DNA of 64,000 nt from JACCZX01 sp963807155 (GCA_963807155.1 CAWEAZ010000029.1:267141-331140); one strand, 5' to 3'; shown: positions 46,288 to 55,985, numbered from the stretch's first letter. Notes: generated from the letters alone by a model not told the origin. A program made the numbers and translations.

Positions 46288-46762
46288 TCAGGCATTCCCC
46301 ATGCGGCGATAGACCCACACGATGGCCGCTTCGGCCACCAGCATCACGACCACGACCACGATCAGCGCCACGATCCCATGGAACCATCCGCCGAAACGTA
46401 TGCGGTCACCGAATGCGAGGACGAGCGCTTCGAGAATGACGAACTTGGACCCGAACAGCACGACCCAGGCACCGAAGTACCGCATGAATTTATTGAAGCC
46501 TCCCGGCCTGGCGTTGAAGAAGGCAGCGACCTTATGTTCGCATGACGATCGTCACCTTCAGCAGGATCTGCAACAGGACGGCAGCGAGCAGGGCGATCGT
46601 GAACGAGCTGACGTAAACGTGCTCCCAATATTCGGCGAACAGCAGAAGCACGACGAGATCCACCAGAATTGCGGTGAAGTACCGCATGAACACCCTTTGC
46701 TTGAACGAGGGCGTGTGTTCAAAGGTGTCCCATAGCGAGGCCTTAGCCGTTGTTTCCGTCAT
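46288..46762 (-). pseudogene. Four-helix membrane protein, one frameshift
   Basis: About 157 residues when restored. The N-terminal half is TPSFKQRVFMRYFTAILVDL ... SSFTIALLAAVLLQILLKV. Dropping one base near 46537 joins it to VAAFFNARPGGFNKFMRYFG. The second half is WVVLFGSKFVILEALVLAFG ... ALIVVVVVMLVAEAAIVWVY. Two 'FMRYF' repeats at the start of each half suggest an internal duplication. Function is unknown. Convergent with the channel-like gene; ATG 46762. Confidence 0.6.
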
Positions 46763-46796
46763 CCGTCTTCTCCGCTCAAGATCGCTACATGAACCA

Positions 46797-46911
46797 TCTG
46801 ATCCCGTCCGACTGGTGTGATCCAGGCGCGTGTCACTCACCCTGAAACTGGACTTGGGTGGGAATGATCGCCCTGCCTGATCAGCGGCGCTTCACTTTTC
46901 CTGACACGGTT
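46797..46911. repeat. Dispersed repeat, copy B (long form)
   Basis: The core, 46862-46911, starts GAATGATCGCCCTGCCTGAT and ends GACACGGTT. The 60 bases before it (TCCGACTGGTGTGATCCAGG onward) also match copy C, so the repeat is longer here than copy A. That left part can be read as a degenerate protein end. Confidence 0.65.
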
Positions 46912-46993
46912 GAGCGCGGCGCACGCCCGGTGCTGCAAGTCCCGAGCTTATGCTGCCTCAACAAATAGCCGATAGCCTGCAGGACCCGCAGCA

Positions 46994-47356
46994 ATGTTAA
47001 AGAAGGTAGCGATCGGTGTTGGAATTGTCGCTGCGCTGTTGCTGCTCGCGGGCGTCGCCGCGAGTGGGCGATTGGATCTCGTCAAAGAGGAGCTCGATTA
47101 CGTGCTGCGCGCGGAAATGACGGCGAGCCCGCTCGGTGCGGATCGACGCGTTGTCAGTGCGTTGCTTGGCACCACGGTGCCGATACAGATCGCTGGCCCG
47201 CTCGATTCACTGAGTTATCGAGTCGACTGGGCCGCCGTAGCGACTGACGCGGTGACTCGACGGGCCTTTGTCGGTGTGCCGGTGGTCGAGGGAGTCGTCA
47301 AGGGAATCGGTGGCCTGCTCGGCGGAAAGAAGCAGGGCGACGGTGCGCAGAAATAA
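46994..47356 (+). CDS. AsmA-family remnant: N-terminal helix fused to C-terminal segment
   Basis: 120 residues. It opens with a membrane helix (MLKKVAIGVGIVAALLLLAG) like that of AsmA proteins. It then continues directly with RLDLVKEELDYVLRAEMTAS, TTVPIQIAGPLDSLSYRVDW and AAVATDAVTRRAF, which are found at the C-terminus of AsmA proteins of 600 to 1000 residues. The large middle part is missing. It is either an internally deleted AsmA or a short relative, in front of another AsmA-family gene. Confidence 0.65.
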   Translation: MLKKVAIGVGIVAALLLLAGVAASGRLDLVKEELDYVLRAEMTASPLGADRRVVSALLGTTVPIQIAGPLDSLSYRVDWAAVATDAVTRRAFVGVPVVEGVVKGIGGLLGGKKQGDGAQK

Positions 47357-50300
47357 CACAAGCTCGCTATCGGGTAGTTTCCTGCGCATCGTCATCGGCA
47401 TCGCCGCCGTCGCGGCGCTGCTCGTCGCCGCGATCGCATCCCTCCCGTTCTTCGTCGACCAAGACCGCGTCCAGCGCGCCGTCGAACAGCGGATCTCGGC
47501 GGTGGCCGGCGGGGAGGTGCACTACGAATCGCTCAAGCTGCGCTTCTTCCCGCAGCCCTCCGTCGAAGCCCGCAATGCCACCGTCCGCATTCCCGGTGTT
47601 CTCGAAGGCCGGGTCGACACGCTGGCGATCCGCATCGCGTGGTTGCCCTTGCTCACCGGCAACGTACGTCCGGTGGCGGTCAACCTCGCGCAGCCGACGC
47701 TCGAGGTCACGATCCAGCCGGCGGCGGCAGCGGCGGCGATCCGTTCGCCGCGTACCGGGCCGCGCTCGGTCCGGTCGTCGACGCGCTCGTCCGCGACGCG
47801 AGCGGGATGTCGCTCGGCGTCACCGACGGCACGGTCGTCGTGGTGTACGCGGGGCAGCGGATCGTGTCGCTCTCCGGGCTCACGGCCGACGCGCAGGTCG
47901 CGGCGGACGCGCTCACCGTCAGTGCGAGCGGTGCCGCGGATCTGTGGCGCACCGCCAGCGCGCACCTGAAGATCGCACCGGGTTCGCTCGCGGCGACGGG
48001 CAAGCTGCAGCTGAGCGGGTTGCGCCTGGCGGAGCTGCTGCAGGCTGCCGGCGCGCAGGGCGAGCTGCGCGTAAGCGCCGGCGCGATCGACGCGTCCCTC
48101 GACGCGCAGACGGACGGACGCGCGAGCGTGCGCGGGACGCTCACCGCCGCAGCGCCGGATGTGACGCTCGCGCGGGCCGCGCGCACGCTGGGGTTGGGCA
48201 CCGTGCGGGCGGTGCTCGACGCGCAGCGCGACGGCACGGCGGTGACCGCTTCGCTGCGCGAGCTCAAGGCGGGCGAACTCCTCCCGGCGGCGACGGGGAC
48301 GTTACGCGCGAAACCCGACGGTTCCGGGCCGACGGTCGCACTGCAGGTGCCCGCGCTCGACCTGGCGCGGCTGCGCACCGCTCTGGCCGCACTCGCGGGC
48401 GATCTCGACGGCGTGCAGGCGGCGCTCGCGTTCGTCCCGACGGGGACGGTACAGTCACTGAACATTACCGCGGCGGCGAGCGATTTCGGCGCGCTCGCGG
48501 CGCTCGGGTCGATGCGCGCGGAGGGACAGCTCGCGAACGGCGCGCTGGAGCTGCCGACGTTCGGTATCGCGGTGACCGGCGGCGCCGGGCGCTTCGCGCT
48601 CGCCGACGGCACGCTGCGGGGGTCCGAGCTCGCGGGCGCAATCGGCAAGTCGACGTTCACCGGCGGCACGCTAACGGTCGACTTGATACCCGACGCGGTC
48701 GACTTGATACCCGACCCGGCGCTGCGCAAGCTCGAGGCGGCGGTCGATGCGGATCTCGCCGGGACGCTGCCGATCGTGCGGCGCCTGGTCGGCAGGCCCG
48801 AGCCCGCTGCGCTCGCCAACGTCGAGTCGCTGCGCGGTCGCGCGTCCGGCACCGTGGCGTACGAAGCCGACCGGCGCCGCGCGCACGTCGCGGTCGACCT
48901 CTCGCGGGTGCAGGGGAACGGGCGCTATCGCGGTGTGCCGCTGCCGATCGAGGTGACCGGTGGCGCGGTCCGTTACGCCGGTGATCGTGTCGCCGTGCGC
49001 GGGCTCGACGGCACGCTCGGCCGCTCGCAGATCCGGGGCGGCGCGCTGGAGCTTACGCTCGGTGCGGCGCCCATCGTGCACGCTGCGAGCGGGGACGCCG
49101 TGGTCGTGCTCGACGAGATCTATCCCTGGCTCGCGTCGCTCGAGGGGCTGCGGCGGCCGACGAGCGCGATCCCCACCGCGACCGGCACCGTCGCGGTGCG
49201 GCTCGTGCGGCTTTCCGGTCCGCTGAACCAGCCGGCGGCACTCGATTACGAAGCGGTGCTCCGGCCTCAACAGGTGCGCATTGCCGGGCCGGCGCTGCCT
49301 GCGCCGGTGACGCTCACCGGCGGGGAGTTGCGGGTCACGCCGCGCACGGTCGCGCTCGACCGGCTCGACGCCGCCATGCTCGACGCGCGCATCGTCGCGT
49401 CCGGAACGATCGAGGACTACGCCGCGCCCGATCCGCGCTTCGACCTCAAGCTTGCCGACGGACGCGCCGGCGAGCGCAGCCTCGACTGGGCGCGCACGCG
49501 CTGGCAGCTGCCCTCAAGGCGATGCCGCGCACGCCGCTCACGCTCTCCTCGGGGCGCTTGCAGCGCGCCGGCGGCCGACCGCCCCGCTCGTTGCGCAGGC
49601 GCGCTCGTCCTCGCCAGCGACGTGCGGGCCGATTTCGACCTCACCGCGCAATCGGGCCACTTCGATCTGCGGCGGCTGGTGGTGAACGACCCCGACACCA
49701 ACACGACTGCGTCGCTGAAGTGGGCGGCCTCGACGCTCGAGCTCACGTTCAAAGGGAAGCTCGACAACCGCACGCTCGCCCGGGTGCTCGCTCATCCGCC
49801 GAAAGGGGATGGCGCGCTGCAGGGCGATTTCAGCGCGACGATCGATCTCGCCGACCCGCGGCGGTCGAGCGCCGCGGGTCGCCTCGAGGCCGACCGGATC
49901 GACATCCTGGAACACTGGGACATCCCGGTCGCAATCGCGCGCGTGCGCCTCGACGTCGCCGGCGACGTGGTCCGGATACACGAAGGCGCATTCGTGGTCG
50001 CCGGCGAGCCGCTCGTGCTCACCGGGACGGTCACGCGCCAGCCGAAGACGTTCGGGCTCGATCTCCGCGCGACGGCGGACGCGATCGACGCCGAGCGCCT
50101 GCTCCGCGCGTTCCCGCGCAGCGAGGCCCGGCCGCGAGACGCGGCCGGCTGGAACCTGCCGGTCGATGGCCGCATCGCCGTCGACGCGAAGAGCGTCACC
50201 TACGGTCGGTACGTCGTGCGGCCGCTCTCGGGTACCGTCACGCTCGCGCCGGAGCGCATCGTGGCGGACGTGAAGGAGGCGCGACTGTGCGATCTCGCAC

Positions 50301-51001
50301 TGCCGCTGCGCGCGGTGCTCGTGCCCGGCAGCGTGAACGTGACGTCGAAGATCGCAGCGCGCGGCCAGCCGGTCGCCGGTGTGGTGGCCTGCCTGACCGG
50401 CGCGCGCCTCGCGCTGACTGGGACGTTCGATCTCGACGCCGATCTCGCCGCGAGCGGACCGCTCGACGAACTGGCGCGCGCCGCACGCGGCACGTTCCGC
50501 TTTACCGCTCGCGACGGCGAGATCCTGAAGGCGCCGGCCATCGCGCGCATCCTGTCGCTCGATGCGGTCGGCGCGGTACTGCGCGCCCGGCCGTCGGAGC
50601 TGCTGGCGAGCGGCCTCGACTACAGCGAGCTCGCGGCCGCGGGCACGCTCGACGCCGGCCTCGTGCGCGTCGAGAGCGGTACGCTGAACGCGGCGGCGCT
50701 CGGGCTCGCAATGACCGGCGAGATCGACTTCCCCGCAGGACAGGTCGACATGCGCGGCATCGTCGCGCCGTTCAACCGCATCCGGGGCGTGTTGGAGCAC
50801 GTCCCGATCGTCGGCCGCATCTTCGGCGCCCGCGTCGTCGGGATTCCGGTCAGCGTCACTGGCGATCTGGACGATCCGCGGGTCGTTCCGCTCGGGCCGG
50901 CGGCGATCGGCGAAAGCCTGGTGAACCTCATAGGCGCGGTGGTCAAGGCGCCGATCGATCTCCTCGACCCGTTCGGCGGACGGCCGCAGCCAGCGCGCTA
51001 G
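47343..51001 (+). pseudogene. AsmA-family (YhdP/TamB-like) envelope protein, GC-rich, two or more frame breaks
   Basis: Long inner-membrane-anchored beta-groove protein, about 1215 residues when restored, of the family that moves phospholipids between envelope membranes. GTG 47343 starts the frame; a membrane helix (RIVIGIAAVAALLVAAIASLP) follows, then the AsmA N-terminal DQDRVQRAVEQRISAVAGG. The frame changes at about 47712 (one G missing in a GGC run). It is disturbed again near 49505-49600. The C-terminal part has GTFRFTARDGEILKAPAIAR and GLDYSELAAAGTLDAGLV. The gene is clearly richer in GC (about 70% or more) than its neighbours, suggesting transfer. Confidence 0.75.
48676..48715 (+). repeat. 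21-bp tandem duplication inside the AsmA-family gene
   Basis: GGTCGACTTGATACCCGAC occurs at 48676 and again at 48697, a period of 21 bp. It duplicates VDLIPDA in frame and does not affect the reading frame. Confidence 0.9.
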
Positions 51002-51117
51002 TTGCTCACGGCAGGCGGCGGCGAGATCTTCCAGAAGGGTCGCGAGATTTCTTCGAGCGCGACAATGGCCGCGGCTTGGATCGCAACGATGATCAAAAGA
51101 GTGGCGATAAGAACCAT
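50998..51117 (-). CDS. Possible 39-residue single-helix membrane protein
   Basis: Small frame from ATG 51117: MVLIATLLIIVAIQAAAIVA followed by a short acidic and basic tail (LEEISRPFWKISPPPAVSN). It has one strong hydrophobic helix. A GGGAGGAG site lies about 25 bases upstream, so a CTG start 15 bases before the ATG is possible. It overlaps the AsmA-family stop by 4 bases on the opposite strand. Only weakly supported. Confidence 0.3.
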   Translation of the reverse strand: MVLIATLLIIVAIQAAAIVALEEISRPFWKISPPPAVSN

Positions 51118-51233
51118 CGTCGTGAGTGTCAGCTTTTGCGCTCCTCCCGTGCATTGCGAGCGATTCGTCGTGCGGGCAAATTGATGCCGCGATGAGTGAA
51201 CAAATGCAGCGAGTACTACCTGGCTGGTGATGC

Positions 51234-51338
51234 CTCCGATTGCTGGGATCCAAGTGCGCTTAACTGAACCTGTCCGGACTCGGAAGGGAATGATCGGGCC
51301 GACTGACCAGGGAGCGCTTCACTTTTCCTGACACAGGT
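51234..51338. repeat. Dispersed repeat, copy C (long form)
   Basis: The core 51288-51338 (GAATGATCGGGCCGACTGAC, GAGCGCTTCACTTTTCCTGA, ends CACAGGT) matches copies A and B. The left part (TCCGATTGCTGGGATCCAAG) matches copy B only. The stretch 51122-51470 holds nothing else I can name. Confidence 0.65.
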
Positions 51339-51470
51339 GGTTTGCTGCAACACTTGGCGAGGTGGCTTGCCCTAGTAGATCATCACGGCACGTCTTTCTC
51401 CGTTACCGTAACGACTTCTGGCTGAAGATTAACTTCCTGCCTGACGCAGCGTGAGCTGAGCGCGATCGAA

Positions 51471-52139
51471 ATGAACGAAGACAACGAAGCTACGGAATCG
51501 GCCCGCGAGCCGGTCCTAAGTCCGGTGAGCCGCGTATCCGAAATGCTGTTCGGTCTGTTCATGGCGCTTACCTTTGTTGGCGCGGTGTCGGTAACCGAGT
51601 CGGGCAACGAAGTGCAGGCGGTGCTCGCTGCTGCGCTGGGTTGCAATCTTGCATGGGGCCTGGTCGATGCCGTCATGTATCTGGTCACCACGATCACCGA
51701 TCGCGGAAGATCGCTGACACTGATGCACTCGGTGCGCAGCGCCACCAACGCAGAAACGGGGCGGTCACTGATCAAAGGCGCGTTGTCGCAACACGTCGCT
51801 GGCCTGGTGACCGATACAGAGATCGAGGCGATTCGGGAACGCATCGTTGCATCGCCGTCAGTGCCAAAACGGCCGAAGCTGAAATCGGAGGATCTGCTTG
51901 CCGCGCTTGCCGTGTTCCTAATCGTCGTCGCTGCGACCTTTCCCGTCGCTATACCTTTCATGATCATCGACGACATTGGATTGGCGAAAGCCATATCGCG
52001 CGCAATCGCACTGACGATGCTGTTCTTCGGCGGCCTCGCCCTCGGTCGATACGCGGGCTACGGCAGCTGGAAAACCGGAGTCATGATGGCGGGACTGGGT
52101 GCGGCACTCGTCACTGCGGTGATCGCGCTCGGCGGATGA
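51471..52139 (+). CDS. VIT-like membrane protein
   Basis: About 222 residues with hydrophobic segments at 25-45, 55-80, 145-170, 175-195 and 200-220. It begins ESAREPVLSPVSRVSEMLFG and continues LTFVGAVSVTESG, with LGCNLAWGLVDAVMYL and the LGRYAGYGSWKTG motif near the end. The pattern resembles the VIT1/CCC1 iron/manganese transporter-like family, but the metal-binding residues are not conserved enough to assign a metal. The next gene overlaps its stop. Confidence 0.65.
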   Translation: MNEDNEATESAREPVLSPVSRVSEMLFGLFMALTFVGAVSVTESGNEVQAVLAAALGCNLAWGLVDAVMYLVTTITDRGRSLTLMHSVRSATNAETGRSLIKGALSQHVAGLVTDTEIEAIRERIVASPSVPKRPKLKSEDLLAALAVFLIVVAATFPVAIPFMIIDDIGLAKAISRAIALTMLFFGGLALGRYAGYGSWKTGVMMAGLGAALVTAVIALGG

Positions 52140-52786
52140 AGGCTGCGTTGCGCGGGATTGCTGTGCTTGCGGTTGTCACGGCAACGTCGGCACACGCCGG
52201 CGAGGACGACCACAGCGGCCGGCGTGCGTCGGATGCCTCCAAACCGTCGTGGGAGTTCGGGATCACGGCGTATCCCACGTTCGTCCGCGGCGGCGAGAAC
52301 TACACCTCGGCGATCGCGGTCGCGGATCGCGGACCGCTGCATCTGGAAGCACGCTACAACTACGAATCGCACGGTGCGCGCTCGGCGTTCGTCGGTTGGA
52401 CGTTTTCCGGCGGTGACACCCTCACATGGGAGGTGACGCCACTGCTGGGCGGAGCGTGGGGATCAGTACATGCGTTCGTGCCCGGGGTGGAGGCAAGCCT
52501 CGGCTGGCGTCAGTTCGACTTCTACATCGAAGGCGAATACGTCCGCGATAACCACGAACACACCAGCAGCTACTGGTACGCGTGGAGCGAGCTCGGATTC
52601 AAGCCCGTCGAGTGGCTGCGCATCGGAGTCGTTGGTCAACGCACGCGCGCGTACGGTGGCGATCGTGACATCCAGCGCGGGCCATTCGCACAGGTCACCT
52701 GGCGCCGCTTCACCATCGGCGGCTACTGGTTCAATCCGGGATCAAGCGAGCAGGTCTTCGTCGCCTCTATCGGCGCGACATTCTGA
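52136..52786 (+). CDS. Small outer-membrane beta-barrel protein
   Basis: 216 residues. Signal peptide MKAALRGIAVLAVVTATSAHA, then strands with alternating pattern: WEFGITAYPTFVRGG, LEARYNYESHGARSAFVGWTF, FDFYIEGEYVRDN, SYWYAWSELGFKPV and a final VFVASIGATF ending in Phe. Its ATG overlaps the TGA of the VIT-like gene (ATGA), so the two are probably made together. Function unknown. Confidence 0.7.
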   Translation: MKAALRGIAVLAVVTATSAHAGEDDHSGRRASDASKPSWEFGITAYPTFVRGGENYTSAIAVADRGPLHLEARYNYESHGARSAFVGWTFSGGDTLTWEVTPLLGGAWGSVHAFVPGVEASLGWRQFDFYIEGEYVRDNHEHTSSYWYAWSELGFKPVEWLRIGVVGQRTRAYGGDRDIQRGPFAQVTWRRFTIGGYWFNPGSSEQVFVASIGATF

Positions 52787-52825
52787 GCACTGATTGCCGC
52801 TGGGATCGCGACCGAAGCGATAGCG

Positions 52826-53384
52826 CTAGACAGCCGCAAGATCCAGGCGGCAGATGCGTATGGCGCCGTCGTCAGGATCGGACGCAACACTGAACCCCAG
52901 ACGCTGGGCGAGGCGCAACATCGGTGCGTTTACTTTCAGCACAAAGCCCTCCATCGTTTTCAGGCCTCGCGTTCGCGCCGCATCGATCAGCGCAGTCAAC
53001 AGCGTGGTGGCAAGACCAACACCACTGAAGCTGGACTGCACCGTGATCGCGAACTCGCAGGTCGTCGGATCTTCGCCGACGAAAAACACCGCGCTGGCCA
53101 CGATGTCGGTTCCATCGTCGGCCGGCACTGTGGCGACGATTCCGCTGCCGCCTTCCGGGAACGAGTCAAGCGCCTCGCGCAAGCGCTGCAAGTTTGCGCT
53201 CGCGAACGAACCGCATGAAGCGCATGTAGCGGGCTTCGTCTGGCATTCGCTCAAACGCCTGCAGAAGCTCGTTCTCGTCCGTAGGAAGCATTGCGCGCAG
53301 ATGAACGACGCGTCCATCACGCAAGGTGACGTCGGCTTCAGAGAAGCGTGCATCGACGCCAGCCTGTACATTTTTCGCCGTCAC
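52826..53384 (-). pseudogene. GNAT-family N-acetyltransferase, one frameshift
   Basis: The first 60 residues are VTLRDGRVVHLRAMLPTDEN and RMPDEARYMRFMR, the start of a 'GNAT in CoA-ligase-like' acetyltransferase. One extra base near 53213 ends the frame. The rest gives RLREALDSFPEGG, VASAVFFVGEDPTTCEFAIT and SSFSGVGLATTLLTALIDAAR with the acetyl-CoA loop, then LKTMEGFVLKVNAPMLRLAQ. About 186 residues when restored. The start overlaps the Omp85-like stop by 4 bases. The substrate is unknown; similar proteins acetylate lysines. Confidence 0.72.
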
Positions 53385-54523
53385 GGTCTTAACCAGGCGT
53401 GGCCAAACACGACATAGAAGATCGGCTTGTCCGGGCCGACTGCGACATCGAGACCCATATGCAAGCCATATGTGCGCGCGAGCAGATAGCGGAATCCTGC
53501 GCCACCTGCCGCCACGGTCTTCTTGTGGTCACGATCGAGGGTTTCGCTGCGCGCGACGCCGGCACCCCCAAAGGCCACGACGCTGAAGCGATGATGCACT
53601 TGCCATCGCAGCTCAGCTTCGACCTCGGCGGTCTGCTCACCTTGATAGCGAAGTGCCTGAACGCCGCGCAGCCAGACGGAGGGCCTCAGGTAGAACGGTG
53701 TGCCATCCGAGCTCGACTTGCCAGACGCGCGAATCGACAGGAAGAGCGAACGAGCCAGCGGCTGGTAGCGGGTCACAGTGAGCGCCAGTTCTTCGTAGTC
53801 GCGATCGCCACCCAGCCATTCGCGAAAAACGGGCAGCGACACATCGGCATACCACCCGTCGGTCGGCGTGAAGAAGTTGTCACGCAGGTCCAGCGTCAGC
53901 GACGGCGTCAAGCCGGCCAACCGCAGATCGCGATCGTCGCGCGTGACTCCGGGAAGGGCGATTCCCGGCTGGTCAAAACTGACCTGGGTTTTTGCCAGCG
54001 CGTAACGGAGTCCGAGCCACAGTGGGGTCTCACCAAGACGATAGCTGCCACCGAAGACGCCGCCGCGTGCGCGAATCGAATAGCCAAGACCTGCATCGCC
54101 TGGCTGGCGATCGCCACCAAGACCAAAAAAATCGAGATTGACATCGGCGTCGGCGATGGCCGCCATCGTGCGCAGTCTGCCGTCACGCCATGTCCCGAGG
54201 TGTCCTGCAAAGAGGCCGCGCGTTCCATTTTCAGTCGCGGCTCCGCCGATGGCTGCAATGTTTGGACGCTGGTTGCGCTGTTGCGCGCCAGATGCTGGTC
54301 GATCGATGAACACCAGCGCCGCCGCGGCGCCGTAGCCGACCGCGGGTTCGGTGATCGGTGAAACCAGCGGCACAAAGCCGTAAGCGGTGTCCAGGAATTG
54401 GCTCAGATCGAGCCATCCATCATCAGGATCGATCAAGCGCGAGGGCTTATCACCATCGGCAGCCCATGAGGTCACTGCTACCGAAAAAAGCGCCAAGCAG
54501 ATCAGGAACCGAGCTACCCGCAT
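53381..54523 (-). CDS. BamA/TamA-like surface antigen (Omp85-type barrel)
   Basis: 380 residues. Signal peptide MRVARFLICLALFSVAVTSWA. Strand-rich sequence with SPITEPAVGYGAAAALVF, the FGLGGDRQPGDAG motif, TLDLRDNFFTPTDGWYADV and RGVQALRYQGEQTAEVEAELRW, the pattern of the bacterial surface antigen (D15) barrel without POTRA repeats. It likely forms an outer-membrane barrel; a role in translocation is not shown. Precedes GNAT with a 4-base overlap. Confidence 0.8.
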   Translation of the reverse strand: MRVARFLICLALFSVAVTSWAADGDKPSRLIDPDDGWLDLSQFLDTAYGFVPLVSPITEPAVGYGAAAALVFIDRPASGAQQRNQRPNIAAIGGAATENGTRGLFAGHLGTWRDGRLRTMAAIADADVNLDFFGLGGDRQPGDAGLGYSIRARGGVFGGSYRLGETPLWLGLRYALAKTQVSFDQPGIALPGVTRDDRDLRLAGLTPSLTLDLRDNFFTPTDGWYADVSLPVFREWLGGDRDYEELALTVTRYQPLARSLFLSIRASGKSSSDGTPFYLRPSVWLRGVQALRYQGEQTAEVEAELRWQVHHRFSVVAFGGAGVARSETLDRDHKKTVAAGGAGFRYLLARTYGLHMGLDVAVGPDKPIFYVVFGHAWLRP

Positions 54524-54536
54524 CGAGCCCGTTGCA

Positions 54537-55985
54537 CTACCGAACTTCAGTGGAGCTTGCGCCCTCGCGAGCAGTGAGTCGGCGGTGTTGAATCATCGCG
54601 TCATACGCGGCGTACTTGTACAAGTCTCCCAACGTTGGATAGTTGAAGCAGCCACGGCTGAACAGTTCGGCGGTTGCGTCTGCCATCATCGCGAAGAGTC
54701 CAATGTGAACGACTTCGGTGGCATGTTCACCGAGCACGTGCACACCCAGCAGACGTAGATCGTCCTGGTGAAAAAGCAGCTTCAGGAAACCTGTCTCGTC
54801 GCCAATGATGCTGCCGCGCGGTATATCGGCGTAACGGGCGCGCCCGATTAAAAACGGAATGTTCTTGTCGCGCAGAGCCGCCTCTGTGTCTCCCACCATG
54901 CTGGCCTCGGGAATCGTGTAAATGCCGGTCGGCAACAACGGACTGAGATCGCTCTTGAAGGATTCACCGAATGCGTGGCACACGGCCACGCGTGCCTGTT
55001 CGATGCCCGTTGCCGCCAGCGCCGGTGGGCCGATGACATCGCCCGCGGCATAGATGTGCGAAACCTCGGTCGATTGACATTGCGGGCCGACTTGCACCAA
55101 TCCGCGCTTGCCGGGCGTCAGGCCGGCAGCTGCCAGGTTCAACGTCTCGGTGTTACTGCTACGTCCGGCGCACACCAACACGTCGTCGCACGCGATCTCC
55201 GTACCGGAGTCCATCGTCAGCACGACGGCGCCAGGGCGCGAGGCATCGCATCGAACGACTTTCTGATTCCAGTGGAAGCGCACACCATTCGCAGTCATCG
55301 CATCGGTGAGCGCGCGTGAAATTTCCGAGTCGAGAAACGGCATCAGTACATCGCGGCCGTCGATCAGATGCACTTCCGTGCCCAACGCCGCGAACGTCCC
55401 CGCGTATTCGCTGCCGATCACGCCGCCGCCGATCACCGCCAATTTCTTCGGCAGCAGTTTTAACTCCAGAATCTCATTCGAGTCGTGGACGCGATCATCC
55501 TCGAATGGAAACACAGGGGGATGCAGCGGTGAGGAGCCGGTCGCAATCAGAATTTTCTCGCCGCGAATCCGCGACTGCGCTCCATGTTCATCCACGATGC
55601 GCACCGTGTGCGGATCCTCGAAGACAGCCGAGCCGCGAAGCCGGGTGACGCCATGCTGATCGAGACGCGACTCGGCGCGCAGCCGTTCCGTGGCACTGAC
55701 GTGTTTCTGATGCCGCATGAAGTCGGACACTGTGGCTTCGCGGCGCAGCGACAGATCAACACCGAACAGCCGGCGCGAGCGCCAGCCCGACAACATCAGC
55801 GACGTTTCGCGCAGTGTCTTGCTAGGAATCGTGCCGGTGTTGATGCCGGCACCTCCCACGGCTGCCGCCTGCTCGACTAACGCTACCGTGCGGCCGAGCA
55901 GACCTCCGGCAATGGCGCCGCTGACGCCCGCAGGCCCGCCGCCAAGCACGACCAGATCGAACGTCTGAACACTGGGGGTTTTCGT
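54537..55985 (-). CDS. sthA: Soluble pyridine nucleotide transhydrogenase
   Basis: FAD enzyme that moves electrons between NADPH and NAD+, about 482 residues. FDLVVLGGGPAG is the FAD Rossmann motif, and GINTGTIPSKTLRE takes the place of the redox disulfide of other family members. VIGGGVIGSEYAGTFAALG is the NAD(P) motif, and YAAGDVIGPPALA and a C-terminal dimer helix follow. No ATG, GTG or TTG is available at the right place: the good AGGAG site (55991-55995) is followed after 5 bases by ACG at 55985. GTG 55949 lies inside the first strand and is not a credible start. Confidence 0.9.
   Translation of the reverse strand, partial: TKTPSVQTFDLVVLGGGPAGVSGAIAGGLLGRTVALVEQAAAVGGAGINTGTIPSKTLRETSLMLSGWRSRRLFGVDLSLRREATVSDFMRHQKHVSATERLRAESRLDQHGVTRLRGSAVFEDPHTVRIVDEHGAQSRIRGEKILIATGSSPLHPPVFPFEDDRVHDSNEILELKLLPKKLAVIGGGVIGSEYAGTFAALGTEVHLIDGRDVLMPFLDSEISRALTDAMTANGVRFHWNQKVVRCDASRPGAVVLTMDSGTEIACDDVLVCAGRSSNTETLNLAAAGLTPGKRGLVQVGPQCQSTEVSHIYAAGDVIGPPALAATGIEQARVAVCHAFGESFKSDLSPLLPTGIYTIPEASMVGDTEAALRDKNIPFLIGRARYADIPRGSIIGDETGFLKLLFHQDDLRLLGVHVLGEHATEVVHIGLFAMMADATAELFSRGCFNYPTLGDLYKYAAYDAMIQHRRLTAREGASSTEVR

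Noticed and set aside
47575..51253. Very long alternative frames (Arg/Ala-rich and minus-strand) over the AsmA-family gene
   Set aside because: With GC above 70%, all six frames are open over long distances. Only the frame with beta-strand periodicity and the AsmA C-terminal pattern is credible.
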